Source: Cladorhizidae sp. MBARI D1340-BT2
Taxonomy: Eukaryota > Porifera > Demospongiae > Poecilosclerida > Cladorhizidae
Direction of reading: 5' to 3'
DNA: 64,000 bases
Assembly (NCBI GenBank): GCA_028752905.1
Contig: JAQNBH010000004.1
Coordinates: forward strand, 4,716,739 to 4,780,738
Below, piece after piece: positions 13,751 to 25,394 of the stretch. How positions within the stretch are numbered: the first letter of the stretch is position 1; every line of letters begins with the position of its first letter. The position numbers and the translations under genes were made by a program. The notes under the pieces were generated by a model that was not told the DNA's origin, made no database searches, and saw only the letters and a list, made by a program, of their open reading frames with translations.

Positions 13751-13925
13751 AAATGAGTATTCTCTTCTCTGTGGGTATTAGTAAATATTTTACAATCAAT
13801 TCTTGGCTCAAGTAAGTCTGTTGATAAATGATCGCTAGTTACAGAGAAGAATGCTGACTTGCTTTCATTGAGATCAAGTATGCTATACCTGTTAGTTGAC
13901 ATTGTTGTCTTCAGGGATCCTGTAA

Positions 13926-15090
13926 TATAGTAAAGGTAATGCTACCCTTACTGGTGTCAGGACAGCTAGCTCCTACTAATGCCAAGCCATCCAAGATGCC
14001 GCTGCAGTAATATATAATCCAGGAGTGTATTTTATTCTCAGTAATGAAGAGATTCTGATGGATTGCAGGCCAGACCAGGTGCCTATACAGCTTTCATTAG
14101 CTTGCAAAGACAGCAGTAAAGTTAAGGAAGAGATCGTTACAGACCCACCTCTTCCAGAACTTCATAAATGTCTGCATAAAGTATTCCTGCTTATTTTTTA
14201 CATACCACAGTTGCAACGAAGACCCAGTGGACTTCTCTGGGTTGGTATTCTCAGTGTTTCTTAGACGATAGAGTAGCAACAAGGATGCAGGGGGTAAAGT
14301 TCAGTGGCATATGGTGTAAGCAGCTTATAGACTCACTGTGCTTCTCAGGTCTGTCCAGCACTTCTTAATTAAGCAAATGCCAAAGCTTTACTTTACACAC
14401 ATCTAAACAAACTAACCTCTTCCTAATCAGATTAAAAAACCCGACAGCTACTATAGCACCACACAGGCGTTTAACCCTTTCTCGACCTTTTGTGGCTCAG
14501 TGCATAGTAGTACATAGTGTTTGATAAAATGTATTCTTAGATAGTTTTGTTCTAGTCGATGCCACACTGATTATTATGATTCCATTAGCAGCCAGTCCAT
14601 GACCTTTTACATACGCGCCTCTCATGAAGATTTTATTGCTACTCAGTGCACGTTTGAATGATTGCACATTTAACTTCAACTTCAAGTTGAAGGTGAATAG
14701 ACTCTCGAGAGTTCTTGCAATATATACTCTAGCAATGTATACAACTCATAGCCTATGATAATAATGATAGTACATGTAGGTGGGACACAGAGAGCCAGAG
14801 AGACATGTTCAAATAATCAATTAGTAAAGATATCAAATCTTTTCATAGAAGTATTCTAACTCACCTCCTTGATAATAATGATAGGTGGGACACAGAGAGC
14901 CCGCGAAACATGTTAAAATAGAAGACAGGTCATCCTAATCGTGTAAATACTCTAACTCACCGCCTATGGTAAGGTTGGACAGATAGAGATGAGAGACATG
15001 TTCAAATGTAAGTATGTACATCATTAATAAATATTCCTAGTCATAGCATCACTCTATTAATATAACTCACTCACCATCTTTGATGACCTA
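13926..15090. repeat. Large tandem repeat, copy E (diverged)
   Basis: Clearly related to the other copies but with many substitutions and deletions. It keeps the start (gctagctcctactaatgcca), a block around 14,040-14,150 and diverged 110-bp sub-repeats at 14,770-15,090. In the 14,046-14,150 block the sequence reads open as NEEILMDCRPDQVPIQLSLA, while copies A-D have stops there. This may be the older, less altered version of a former exon, but no gene was identified. Confidence 0.6.
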
Positions 15091-15969
15091 CACACACTCA
15101 GCAAGTTGCCACGTCCTGTAGGGATGGGAAGCATATTTCAATGCAAGTTGAGCATTAATAAAGTAGTGTCAGTCTATAGTCCATTTGTGTTCACTTTCCT
15201 ACCAGAAGTCGAGTGTGGCACATGCCTTGACAATATTCTAGTGTTTTTGGCTGGTTCTCATGCACAGCATCAGCTGGCAGTATTCTAAGCAGGCGGGCAT
15301 GTGGCCAATGCTTGCTATAGCACTGTTGTGGCCAGGCAAAGCTTGGAGTATTTTAAATTATCAGACTATATCATACACAACTTTATGCTTGGCATTGTTG
15401 TGCAATCCACTCAAAAGTGAACTCAAAATATACAACTAAAGACAAAACAAGGAACAGTTTCCTCATGTACATAAATATCCTAGCATGACATCACTGTGTG
15501 GATTGCATTGGTCCAGCTGCTGCCCTAGCCTTAACCCCTGGCCCCAACTGAGGGCCTGACTCAGCACTCATCTGTACAGTATTGATGTCATCATGATGGT
15601 AGCTAGCCAGGATTATGATGTCATTAGTTAAACATTCCTGTAGGCAATTCCATACACCAATACATGTATATAACAGAATATGTCCAAGATGAAGAGATGC
15701 ATTGTCCGTGATGGTGGCAAAGGTCCTAGCTATTCAGCCGGGAAGACAACAGGCCTGGTATACGTCTAACATGTAATCATCACAAATGTGAGAGTTCTTT
15801 AAAGAGGAGAAGAGGAGGAGAAAGTCAATCATAAGAGGGAGAGTGAAGAAGAGACTGCTGAAGGCAACAGCATGACCCACTAGAACAATAATAACTTCAG
15901 CAGGCCTGTCTAATTACAGAGCACAACAAAATATTTCCCTCTGTTTATATTTGCGTTTGTTTAGTTCCT
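15091..15969. other. No gene seen
   Basis: Mixed AT-rich sequence with short open frames only. I saw no convincing splice-bounded exon, RNA gene or repeat array in this stretch. Confidence 0.5.
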
Positions 15970-17165
15970 GCAGCCTCTACACTAATGGTGCCCTCACTGC
16001 AGCACTTCCTGCCACTCTTAGCAGGTCCAGCACAAGATGTGGCCAAGCCTCTACACTAATGCTGCCCTCACTGCAGCACTTCCTGCCACTCTTAGCAGGT
16101 CCAGCACAAGATGTGGCCAAGCCTCTACACTAATGCTGCCCTCACTGCAGCACTTCCTGCCACTCTTAGCAGGTCCCAGCACAAGATGTGGCCAAGCCTC
16201 TACACTAATGCTGCCCTCACTGCAGCACTTCCTGCCACTCTTAGCAGGTCCAGCACAAGATGTGGCCAAGCCTCTACACTAATGCTGCCCTCACTGCAGC
16301 ACTTCCTGCCACTCTTAGCAGGTCCAGCACAAGATGTGGCCAAGCCTCTACACTAATGCTGCCCTCACTGCAGCACTTCCTGCCACTCTTAGCAGGTCCA
16401 GCACAAGATGTGGCCAAGCCTCTACACTAATGCTGCCCTCACTGCAGCACTTCCTGCCACTCTTAGCAGGTCCCAGCACAAGATGTGGCCAAGCCTCTAC
16501 ACTAATCTGCCCTCACTGCAGCACTTCCTGCCACTCTTAGCAGGTCCAGCACAAGATGTGGCCAAGCCTCTACACTAATGCTGCCCTCACTGCAGCACTT
16601 CCTGCCACTCTTAGCAGGTCCAGCACAAGATGTGGCCAAGCCTCTACACTAATGCTGCCCTCACTGCAGCACTTCCTGCCACTCTTAGCAGGTCCAGCAC
16701 AAGATGTGACCAAGCCTCTGCACTAATGCTGCCGTCACTGCAGCACTTCCTGCCACTCTTAGCAAGTCCAGCACAAGATGTGACCAAGCCTCTACACTAA
16801 TGCTGCCGTCACTGCAGCACTTCCTGCCACTCTTAGCAAGTCCAGCACAAGATGTGACCAAGCCTCTGCACTAATGCTGCCGTCACTGCAGCACTTCCTG
16901 CCACTCTTAGCAAGTCCAGCACAAGATGTGACCAAGCCTCTACACTAATGCTGCCCTCACTGCAGCACTTCCTGCCACTCTTAGCAAGTCCAGCACAAGA
17001 TGTGGCCAAGCCTCTACACTAATGCTGCCGTCACTGCAGCACTTCCTGCCACTCTTAGCAAGTCCAGCACAAGATGTGACCAAGCCTCTACACTAATGGT
17101 GCCCTCACTGCAGCACTTCCTGCCACTCTTAGCAGGTCCAGCACAAGATGTGGCCAAGCCTCTGC
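15970..17165. repeat. 74-bp minisatellite, about 16 copies
   Basis: Head-to-tail units starting cctctacactaatgctgccc, with 73- to 75-bp length variants. The first dozen or so units are close to identical and later ones (about 16,700-17,090) share variants such as tgaccaag and gccgtcac, which shows local spread of sub-types. Because the unit is not a multiple of three, the open frames running through it are artefacts. Confidence 0.95.
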
Positions 17166-17756
17166 ACTGCTACCATCTTGTGCAATGTACTTTTATTGGA
17201 ATATACCGTATTCACTCGAATATAAGTCACGACTTGTATTTATTTCAGCCAAATCAAGTTGCGAACTTCAAGCAGTGTGCTTGCACAGTGCAAAGCCAGT
17301 CTTGCGCTATTGTGCTGAAGCAATTTGTTTTGGCCGAGTCATCGTGTTGTGATTGTTTCATTTCAAACATTGAGCTAGGTAGTAATTGGCTAACAAGAGT
17401 TCCTAATCGCTATCGTTATTATCTACAATGAGTTTGTTATGTTCGATCTGTTCTTTATCCTCTTCGTCCAGGGAAGCAAATGGGTCTTTTCCACCGCTGT
17501 CACTTCCTTCCAACAGCTGGCGAGTAGCTTGTGTAATGGCTGGGGTAGCTAAAGCTGCTACTTTATCATCTTTGGGGCAGTAAATTTGATTATGAGTGAA
17601 TATTTAATAAGATGTGGCAGGTGATTTTTCCAAGTGACAAGTGAATGTTAGTAATTGAAGTAAATAACCCACCCAATGTGAGGGTATGAAGTCCCAATGC
17701 AGCAAGTGGTACTCAACAGAGTCCTGTATTCCTGTTCACATTTATCATTAACAATG
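17166..17756. other. Spacer with a possible DNA-transposon end
   Basis: The phrase accgtattcactcgaatata at 17,205-17,224 resembles a terminal motif seen in some animal DNA-transposon families. I did not find a matching inverted partner, so this stays a suggestion. No gene is seen in the rest. Confidence 0.2.
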
Positions 17757-17945
17757 CAGGGGTGTATTTAGGGGGGGGCGGGGGGGGGGCATTCGCCCCC
17801 CCTTGTATCATTCTCGCCCCCCCCCTTGAAATTAGACACCACCCTTATACATTACATACACCATCATTGTATCATTCTCGCCCCCCCTTATTTATCCATA
17901 TCTCAAGTTCGCCCCCCCTTGGCAAAATTGCTGTATACAACCCTG
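17757..17945. mobile_element. hAT-type MITE, 189 bp
   Basis: Begins CAGGGGTGTATTTAGGGG and ends TGTATACAACCCTG. The left ~70 bp match the right end of the element at 21,538-24,811 in reverse complement, and the right ~60 bp match its left end. It is thus an internally deleted derivative in the opposite orientation. It is flanked on both sides by CAATG (17,752-17,756 and 17,946-17,950). Confidence 0.9.
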
Positions 17946-18061
17946 CAATGAGATCCTAAGATGCTCGTGAGTTTATTATATTCTGGCACCATTTGATAGA
18001 AACCACACCCTCTCACATGCAGCAAGCATGTGAACCAGATGTGAAAATAATATAAGAATAA

Positions 18062-18450
<389 letters not shown>

Positions 18451-18585
18451 ACTAAAAATATATTATAAACCAAAAAAATTATGAAATAATAATAAAAATA
18501 AAAGCCTGCTGATTAATAATAATAACAACAATAATGATAACAATGAAACAACTGAAAAAGACATGCTTGCTATTAAACATCGAGA

Positions 18586-18938
18586 AGGAGGAGCAGAAGG
18601 AGGAGAGGAAGAGGAGGAGCAGGAGGAGGGGGAGGAGGAGGAGAGGAGGAGAGGGAGGAGGAGGAGGCGGAGGAGGAGGAGGAGGAGGGCGGGTAAGGGG
18701 GAGGAGGAGGAGAGGGAGGAGAGGGAGGACAAGGAGGAGGAGAGGGAGGAGAGGGAGGACAAGGAGGAGGAGGGGGAGGGGAGGGGGAGGTGAGGAGGAG
18801 GAGGGGGGAGGGTTGAGGAGGAGGAGGAGGGGGAGGGGAGGAGGATGTTGAGAAGGAGGTGAGGAGGAGGAGGGGAGGAGGAGGAGGAGGGGCAGGAGGA
18901 GGAGGAGCAGCAGGAGGGGGAAGAGGAGGAGGAGGTAA
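18586..18938. repeat. Polypurine (GGA/GAG)n tract
   Basis: About 350 bp of almost pure purine on the plus strand (gaggagg variants), a sequence type able to form intramolecular triplexes. The open frames in it, of Arg/Gly/Glu type on one strand and Ser/Pro/Leu type on the other, follow from composition and are not genes. Confidence 0.9.
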
Positions 18939-20362
18939 AAGCAGAAGACACTGGCCTAGGTGGGTGGGTGGTGGATGATGTAAAGACTGTTCCATGATAT
19001 TTACCATTATCGTGTTCCCTATCATCTATACTATCAATGTATGCAGAGGGTGGCTACTAACATAATCAACTTAAGTATGTGCATGTTGCCTCTGTGGGGC
19101 ACATACACTACTACTGCACCACATCACCTGTTGTGGGAGCTTTGATGGTATTATATTACACACACTTCTAGGTATTCCATAATGCCCAAACATGATCCAA
19201 TTAGTCCCAGGAAGTGACCGTGCATATAGATAGTCACAGAAGTAAGTAGTCACACACTGGACAGATGTTGAAGGAATGTCTGGTGACCATTGCCAAGTTT
19301 TTGTGAGCCAATGTTGAAACTTTGACATTGATATTTGATTGGTCAGGCGCACTCGCTCATACAGTGTCACCCATGAAAGCTTGAGTTCCTTCAAAGTCTG
19401 GCCGGCATGAGACTAGTGCAGACTGCTAACTATGCTTAGTCAATATTTTCACTATGACTTCACAACGATAGCTAGTTGGAACTGGCAATATAGAGGATCA
19501 GATCATGTTTTTGAAATAGCATTATTGAATGACTTCCAAAATGTTGGCCCCAGTCTGTACCAATAATGGACCAGATTTGGAAAACCTCATAAACGCCATA
19601 TTTTTTTTAATGATTATTATATTGGCACCCATGATGACTAAACATTTTTCATTTTTACTGAAAGTTTGAAACTGTTTGATGCTTAGCCCTTGAGCTATAA
19701 CATGAAACAGTTGCCCTCCAGCAATCACTAAAAATTAATTATTGGAGCATTCCAAACCTTGTTGCTAGGGTGCATGGGAGGTGAAGCCCTTCATTTCCGA
19801 GGTGAAGCCATATGCTACTAACTTTTGATGGAGTGTGTGACCATCCCACCATGCTGAGGCCTTTCCTGGCCCACCTGTTGAGAGCATTGGCTACTTCATC
19901 TGTACAGGCCATCTCTGTAAATGAGGCTAACATGAAAAAGCAGCAGAAACTACAGCAGCAGAAAGAGCAGCAGCTGAAGCAAGTACACTTCAAGTGTGTA
20001 CTCAAAGCATGCATAACAGTGCTCTCTTCATGCACATCAACATAGCTCATAAGGGCATATCTAATGATCACCTGGGCTTATAGCTTGCACAGGTTCATAT
20101 ATAAAGGAGAGTCTACAAGTTAGTGCAATAATCGCATTTTGACAAAAAATAAAACTGAATAATTATTCCACAGCATTATGAAAGGTTTTTGGAAACTGGT
20201 CACATAAACCCTAAATGCTGGAAATATAGCACCACTGTTATTTAAGTGCCACTCTGCGCATACTATTTATCTCAGAGATTCCCTTCTCCGTCCACCCCAA
20301 TAGTGCAGGATTGTTACTACTCGGTATGAAACCCACCAAACATCTTGAATCCTGAAGTGGCT
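18939..20362. other. Spacer; one weak exon candidate
   Basis: The plus-strand frame at 19,812-20,045 contains a helix-like stretch (MLRPFLAHLLRALATSS) followed by a Gln/Lys-rich, coiled-coil-like stretch (KKQQKLQQQKEQQLKQ) that ends at a GTACAC, a weak possible splice donor. No homologue was recognised and no matching neighbouring exon was found. The rest shows nothing definite. Confidence 0.2.
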
Positions 20363-20464
20363 GTCACGATATCGTGACGGTGGTCTACAGGTGACAATTA
20401 CTACTGTCACGAATACGTGACAATGGTCTTATAGATACGCCTGCGCGTGTCACGAATTCGTGAC
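20363..20464. repeat. Three 16-bp palindromes at 43-bp spacing
   Basis: GTCACGATATCGTGAC (20,363), GTCACGAATACGTGAC (20,406) and GTCACGAATTCGTGAC (20,449). The first and third are perfect palindromes; the second has one broken central pair. Start-to-start spacing is 43 bp both times and the spacers share a TGGTCT block. They may be a small diverged tandem repeat or an array of binding sites for a dimeric protein. Confidence 0.7.
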
Positions 20465-21537
20465 ATTAAAGCTGCCACTGACCAGAGATTATTTAAGTGG
20501 AATAGGATCTTGACAACTCCACCAAAAAATTTGGCCTACCATCTGTATTTTTTTTAAGCACCAGCTATCACAGGAGTTTATTTCTCATGCTGTATTTATG
20601 GCACTGAAGCCAGCTGGAAATATCATCTTATAGCCACTGGAAATGTTTTGGAATACATATTTGTAGCTGTAACAGGACCACATTAAAAATATTGTCAAAA
20701 TCTCTCTGTCTCATACATAGAAACAGTGAAGTTCGACTGGTATTGAAGTAGCATTATAACACTTCAGAGCTAATTAAAAACTAACCTACCAGTACTTGAT
20801 AATGAGGAAAGTCTTCGTGTTGTAAGTATGGTGTGACTGTAGACGTTGCTGATACGGCGACAGACCTGTGCAAAGAACAATGAACTCCACAAAGTAGACA
20901 AAAAAAGTGTAACTTAGTCCGAGCTTCCCAAACTTCTGTTCTGTAGACAAAAGCGTTCTTGGGTGCGGATATGGATTAATATTTTATCGCACAGCGCCAA
21001 GTAAGCGCCAACCCCCCCCCCCCCCCCCCGCAGCGCAAGCTTGCTGCTTCAAAAATATGAAAAGGTCGTCACGATTATATGACTCAGCCATTTCTTCTGG
21101 TATATAGGTGGTGGAAATATCTGTTTCTGGTTGCGCGCCTCAATTAGCCGTTTAGCAAGGTTTAGTTCGAACTCCCTCTATAACAGCCTCGCCTAACCTG
21201 CAGCTGCTGACCAATGAAAGTGATGGAATCTGACTCAGAGTGCCACTCCCAGCAGAGTGAATCTATGCGGAAGGTACTCGGGAAGCTAATCTGAATAGAA
21301 GGTCATTTGATGGACACCAGAGGTATGCCAGAATTAGCTTAGTAGTGCAATAGTGGGGAAAGAAGGATTGTCATAGCCCCTCCTCCCAGACGCTCTTCCC
21401 TTGTGAATTATTCCTCCCTTCAGTAAATATTGGTTCCCATGAGACACAGGCATGCTAAAGTCTATTTCTGTTCACTTTGCCAAGTACAGATCTAGCTGAA
21501 TAGTCGATAAGGAAATTGTAACCATTACAGGGTTGTA
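20465..21537. other. No gene seen; poly-C run
   Basis: Contains a poly-C run at about 21,011-21,029 and otherwise unremarkable sequence. No exon or transposon end was recognised up to the hAT element. Confidence 0.5.
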
Positions 21538-22189
21538 TACAGAAATTTTGCCAAGGGGGGGGCGAACTTGAGATATGGAAAAATAAGGGGGGGGCGGAGA
21601 GCCTGGATGGTGCGGAAAGGGGACGTGCACCCTGGGCTTCCGCGTGGAGTACGAAAGTGTTTTACCCACAGGTATTTTTGCAGTACTAACTGTATATATA
21701 CTGTAGCTGCTACTTATGATGGCATGCACTTTTTCTAAAATCTTTAGTACAACATTCCATCTTAAATATTTGCTGAAGTTGCATGCTACGGCAATCAGCA
21801 TATATAGATTAGATATAGTCACTTGTCACTCGTATAATGGAGGTGGGCTTTTGTGAAATCGAATTATGTTGCATTCCATGCATTTTCTTACAAAATCATG
21901 GACAACAGGTTTCATACACAATTTTTCTCTAGTTCTCTAGGGGGGAAATGGTTGGTCACTTGGTGCCCTAATTTTTGTTAATATTTTCTTAACATGTTCA
22001 TAAGCCGTAAAAGGGGGGTCTGGGGGGAAGATCCCCCCATATTTTTTTTTGCTTTTACAATGTCTGAGGATAGCTATTTTGACTGACTACCAATGGCATT
22101 ATGCTATACCGAACTATGGCTAGACTGTATATATTTCTCATGATATTGTAGCTGCTTGGAAAAAGGAGAGCATGTGTCATGACACGATG

Positions 22190-22424
22190 ACATCACACAC
22201 CACCACGTGCTCTCCTTTGTAGGTTTGTCACTTCTTTTGTTTCTCCTTCTTTCCCACTCCCTCTCTCTCAGTATTTTTAACTCAGTACATTATGTCATGG
22301 TCTTAAAGTCATCACACACCACCACGTGTTCTCCTTTGTAGGTTTGTCACTTCTTCAGTTCCCTCCTTCTTTCCCACTCTCTCTCAGTATTTTTAACTCA
22401 GTCCATTATGTCATGGTCTTAAAG
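22190..22424 (+). promoter_or_regulatory. Tandem duplication upstream of the hAT transposase
   Basis: A ~117-bp block occurs twice in a row. Each copy begins near catcacacaccaccacgtg and ends near ttatgtcatggtcttaaagt, with small indels. Each carries a CACGT core next to CACCAC and a pyrimidine-rich stretch. It ends directly before the TATA box, so it may be a duplicated upstream promoter element. Confidence 0.6.
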
Positions 22425-22428
22425 TCTC

Positions 22429-22436
22429 TATAAAAG
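22429..22436 (+). promoter_or_regulatory. TATA box of the hAT transposase gene
   Basis: TATAAAAG lies 34 bp before the transposase ATG at 22,470. With a usual TATA-to-start distance of about 30 bp this gives a very short 5' untranslated region. Confidence 0.55.
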
Positions 22437-22469
22437 ATACCTTACTAGCTGATTTCTCTTCATATTAAT

Positions 22470-24654
22470 ATGGATATTCGCTCAAGTACTTCTCAAGCCT
22501 CTTCTCATGCTAATAGCAGCGATAGCGAAGATAGCAGAACAGATAGCTCTGAGCATGTCGAGGCATCTAGTCCTAGCCTTAGTCCTCCACCTTCAAAGAA
22601 AAGCAAGCAAAACAAACACCGCTCTTCTGTATCCACGAAGAGAAAATACTCTAAGAGCTGGGAGAAAGATTTCAGTTGGCTCTATTATGACGAGGATAGC
22701 GATGGTGCCTTTTGCAAGGTTTGCAAGCAATCTGGTCTGCAGCGTACTGGAGGAGTGTGGGTCACACAACCTTGCAGAAATTGGAAGAAAGCTGTTGAAA
22801 AAATGAAAGCTCATGCGAGAAGTGACTTCCATATCCATGCAACTCAAGCTCTTTTTGCAGCTAAAGGAGCAGCCAAAGGTGGAACAGTTGTACAGCAACT
22901 CCAGAATGTTTTAGCTCGCAAAAGAGCTCAGAACAGAGCTGCAGTGAAGTGCCTGATCCTACTCACTCATTTTCTTACGAAAGAACAAGTTGCACATTCG
23001 ACAAAATTTGAGAAGCTGGTTGACGTGGTGGTTCGATGTGGCAGCCAACATTTGAAGCAATTCTTAGAAACTGCACCAAGAAATGCTGTGTACACATCAA
23101 GAGTGGCTGTGGTTGAATTCATCGAATCATTGGGGACATGGGTGGAGGAGTCGATTCTGAAGCGACTTCAAAAGGCACCTATGTACAGCCTCATGGCAGA
23201 TGAGTGCACAGATGTCACCAACGTAGAAGAATTGTCTGTGTTTTGCCGCTGGGAGGAAGATGGTGTACCAGTAGAGTGCTTTCTGGAGCTTATTCCATTG
23301 AAGAAGGCTGATGCAGAGACCATCTATTCTAATCTCATCGATTGTTTAAAGAAGAAAGGTCTACAAGTCGGAAGAATAGTTGGATTGGGATTTGATGGAG
23401 CTGCAACTTTTTCTGGACGAAAGACCGGGGTTCAGGCACGTATCAAGAAACATACTCCTCACGCTCTGTTTATACACTGCCACTGTCACTTACTGCAGTT
23501 GGCTTGTGTGCAAGCTGCCAATAAAACTCCTGGAATTGCTCATGTTTACAGAACATTGACTACTCTTTGGAAGCATTTTCGCAATTCCCCCAAGCGAGCA
23601 GAGTGTCTGAAGGAGGTACAGCACGTTCTTGAACTTCCAGAAATGAAAGTGATCAAGCCATCTGACACACGCTGGCTGGCACATGAAAGGTGTGTCAAAG
23701 CTGTCAAAGCAAGTTATTCTGCAATTGTAATCACCATTGGGAACATCTACGAGACGTCCCACGAGCCAGAAGCTCTTGGAATCCATGGTGCCCTCTGCAA
23801 ATTGTCTACTACGATTGCAGCTATATATTTGCTTGATTTCACTCTACCACAAGTAGCCAAGCTCAGCAAAGCACTTCAGGCAGAGCAGCTTGACCTCTCG
23901 TTGATATCATTCCTTGTTGATGCTAAGTACTGTTAAATCCTTGGATGATGCAGTTTTGCCTGGAGCGAACTGGGTGTTGGAGCTTCTTGAAAACGTTGAA
24001 GACTTGAAGTCATCTACAAAGGTGTCTATTGACGCTGATAAAATACTTTCGTTCCAGAATGTTGTTGGTAAGCCTTTTGTTGCTGATTTAAAGGCCAACA
24101 TAACAAGCCGATTTTCTTCATCCAACGCTGTTGTATCAGCATTGTCTATATTCGATCCACGGAAAGTTCCAAAACCAGATTCAGTATCTTTTCCCACTTA
24201 TGGAGACACGTCTGTTGAGAAACTGATTGCTCACTACGGAGAAGATAGAGATGCAGAAACATTGGATGGAGAAGAAACAGTGAAGACAGCCATGATTTCC
24301 ACTGAAATACTTACAGAGTGGAAAACATTCCGCCAGCTGTTAGTCAAGCAACCACGGGATACTACTGCATCACAGCTGAAAGAACTTGTTTCAAACGACA
24401 TGCTCAAGGCCATGTTTCCCAATTTGCACAAGATTGCCTCCATCTGCTTATCGATTCCAGTTTCTAATGCTTCTGTGGAGAGAAACTTCTCACAGATGAA
24501 GATGATCAAGACTCGTTTGCGTAATTCTCTAAGTGACTGCAGCCTTTCTCACCTTATGAGGATTGCTATAGAGGCACCAGAAGTACTCTCTGAGAGCGAC
24601 CTTGAAGAGATTGTGGACGTATGGCAGAGAAAACCAAGAAGAACCTCAGTTTGA
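22470..24654 (+). pseudogene. hAT transposase with one frameshift
   Basis: Two overlapping frames together encode one hAT transposase of about 730 residues: 22,470-23,936 (488 codons) and 23,914-24,654. Residues 1-50 are Ser/Asp-rich. A zinc-binding region follows with C82-x2-C85 and H115/H121, then the RNase H-like core with LMADECTD (about 241-248), GLGFDGAATFSG (about 305-316) and HCHCHLLQLAC, and the TRWLAHE block near 400. The second frame carries the C-terminal dimerisation region with SNASVERNFSQMK and KTRLRNSL. The first frame ends at 23,936 shortly after LISFLVDA, and homologous sequence continues in the +1 frame; a single-base change in this copy would explain it. The protein resembles ZMYM- or ZNF862-type hAT relatives. 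Apart from the frameshift I see no internal stops, so the copy is young. Confidence 0.85.
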
Positions 24655-24811
24655 CATTCCTATCATTTGAACCTGATATCATAAGCTTATTACACCTTTC
24701 TTGTATTACACCTTTCTTGACATTATTTAAAAAAATATCTCTAATTTCAAGGGGGGGGGCGAGAATTATACAAGGGGGGGCGAATGCGGCCCCCCCCTAA
24801 ATACACCCCTG

Positions 24812-25394
24812 TCATTATATAGAGAGCACACTGAGTTATATATCAAGGTCATGTGAAGTTGCAGCATTTATGGAGCTCCAAAGTTCTAATTAATCTAAAT
24901 AATAGGAAACCCATGTGATTTTAGTGTTGCACTTATTTACCAGGAAAGTGTAATTTTAATGTTGATATCACATAAAACGGTCTAAGTCAGTCAAATTTTA
25001 TCCTTGGTAAATAATTTTTATATAATCTGAAAGCTCGACCAGTGCTCTCTATTTTGAATGTGTAATTTTCTAATCCAGTCCTTTTCTGATGTGATATAGT
25101 CGGTCACCTGACAGCAGAAAGAAATTGGGATAATGAGAGAAATAAGTTATTCATAAGTTATATCTGTGGGTACTCTGATATCATCACAAATGACAAGTGT
25201 TGAAGAACTAGAGTTGAGGAGCAAGCGCATTTGTAATTTTTTATTTTTTTATTACCTTTGCCATATTTCTGTTGAACACCTCTATTGTAACATCATTGGA
25301 AACACATAGAATGGGCTGCCTTGTGAGACCAAAATATTTGAAAATGAATGAAGATCGTTTTAAATTAAGCGAGAAATGGTTGATTCCCTCCTTG
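24812..25394. other. Dispersed-repeat fragment; no gene
   Basis: The stretch at about 24,818-24,890 (agagagcacactgag, then tatcaagg, then atggagctccaaagt) matches the arms of the foldback elements at 25.4-28.4 kb. No coding region is recognised; the short frame at 25,272-25,466 runs into the next foldback copy. Confidence 0.5.

Larger units (their letters stand above)
9939..13925. repeat. Large tandem repeat, copy D
   Basis: Near-complete copy of the unit. The opening block reads acagggtaactctttccctc at about 9,936 and the short minus-strand frame is at 10,888-11,115. The poly-C run seen in A and C is reduced to a few C here (near 12,731). The end of the copy is modified by a small minisatellite at 13,633-13,750. 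Confidence 0.85.
21538..24811 (+). mobile_element. hAT-type DNA transposon, nearly intact (3.3 kb)
   Basis: The left end reads CAGGGTTGTATACAG and the right end, in reverse complement, CAGGGGTGTATTTAGG; CAGGG(G/T)TGTAT termini are typical of animal hAT elements. Both subterminal regions carry G/C homopolymer blocks (gggggggcgaac and similar). The element encloses one transposase gene on the plus strand, with a TATA-containing promoter and a duplicated upstream block. CATTA occurs just outside both ends (21,533-21,537 and 24,813-24,817), but offset by one base on the right. An exact 8-bp hAT-type target duplication is not visible. Confidence 0.85.

Noticed and set aside
18463..19025. Arg/Gly/Glu-rich and Ser/Pro/Leu-rich frames around the polypurine tract
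   Set aside because: Composition artefact of the GGA/GAG repeat, open on both strands.
19071..19394. 107-codon minus-strand frame
   Set aside because: Mixed composition but no recognisable domain, no clear splice sites and no neighbouring exon.
19812..20071. 110-codon minus-strand frame overlapping the Gln-rich plus-strand frame
   Set aside because: Its Cys/Ser/Phe-rich part is the antisense reading of a CAG-rich stretch.
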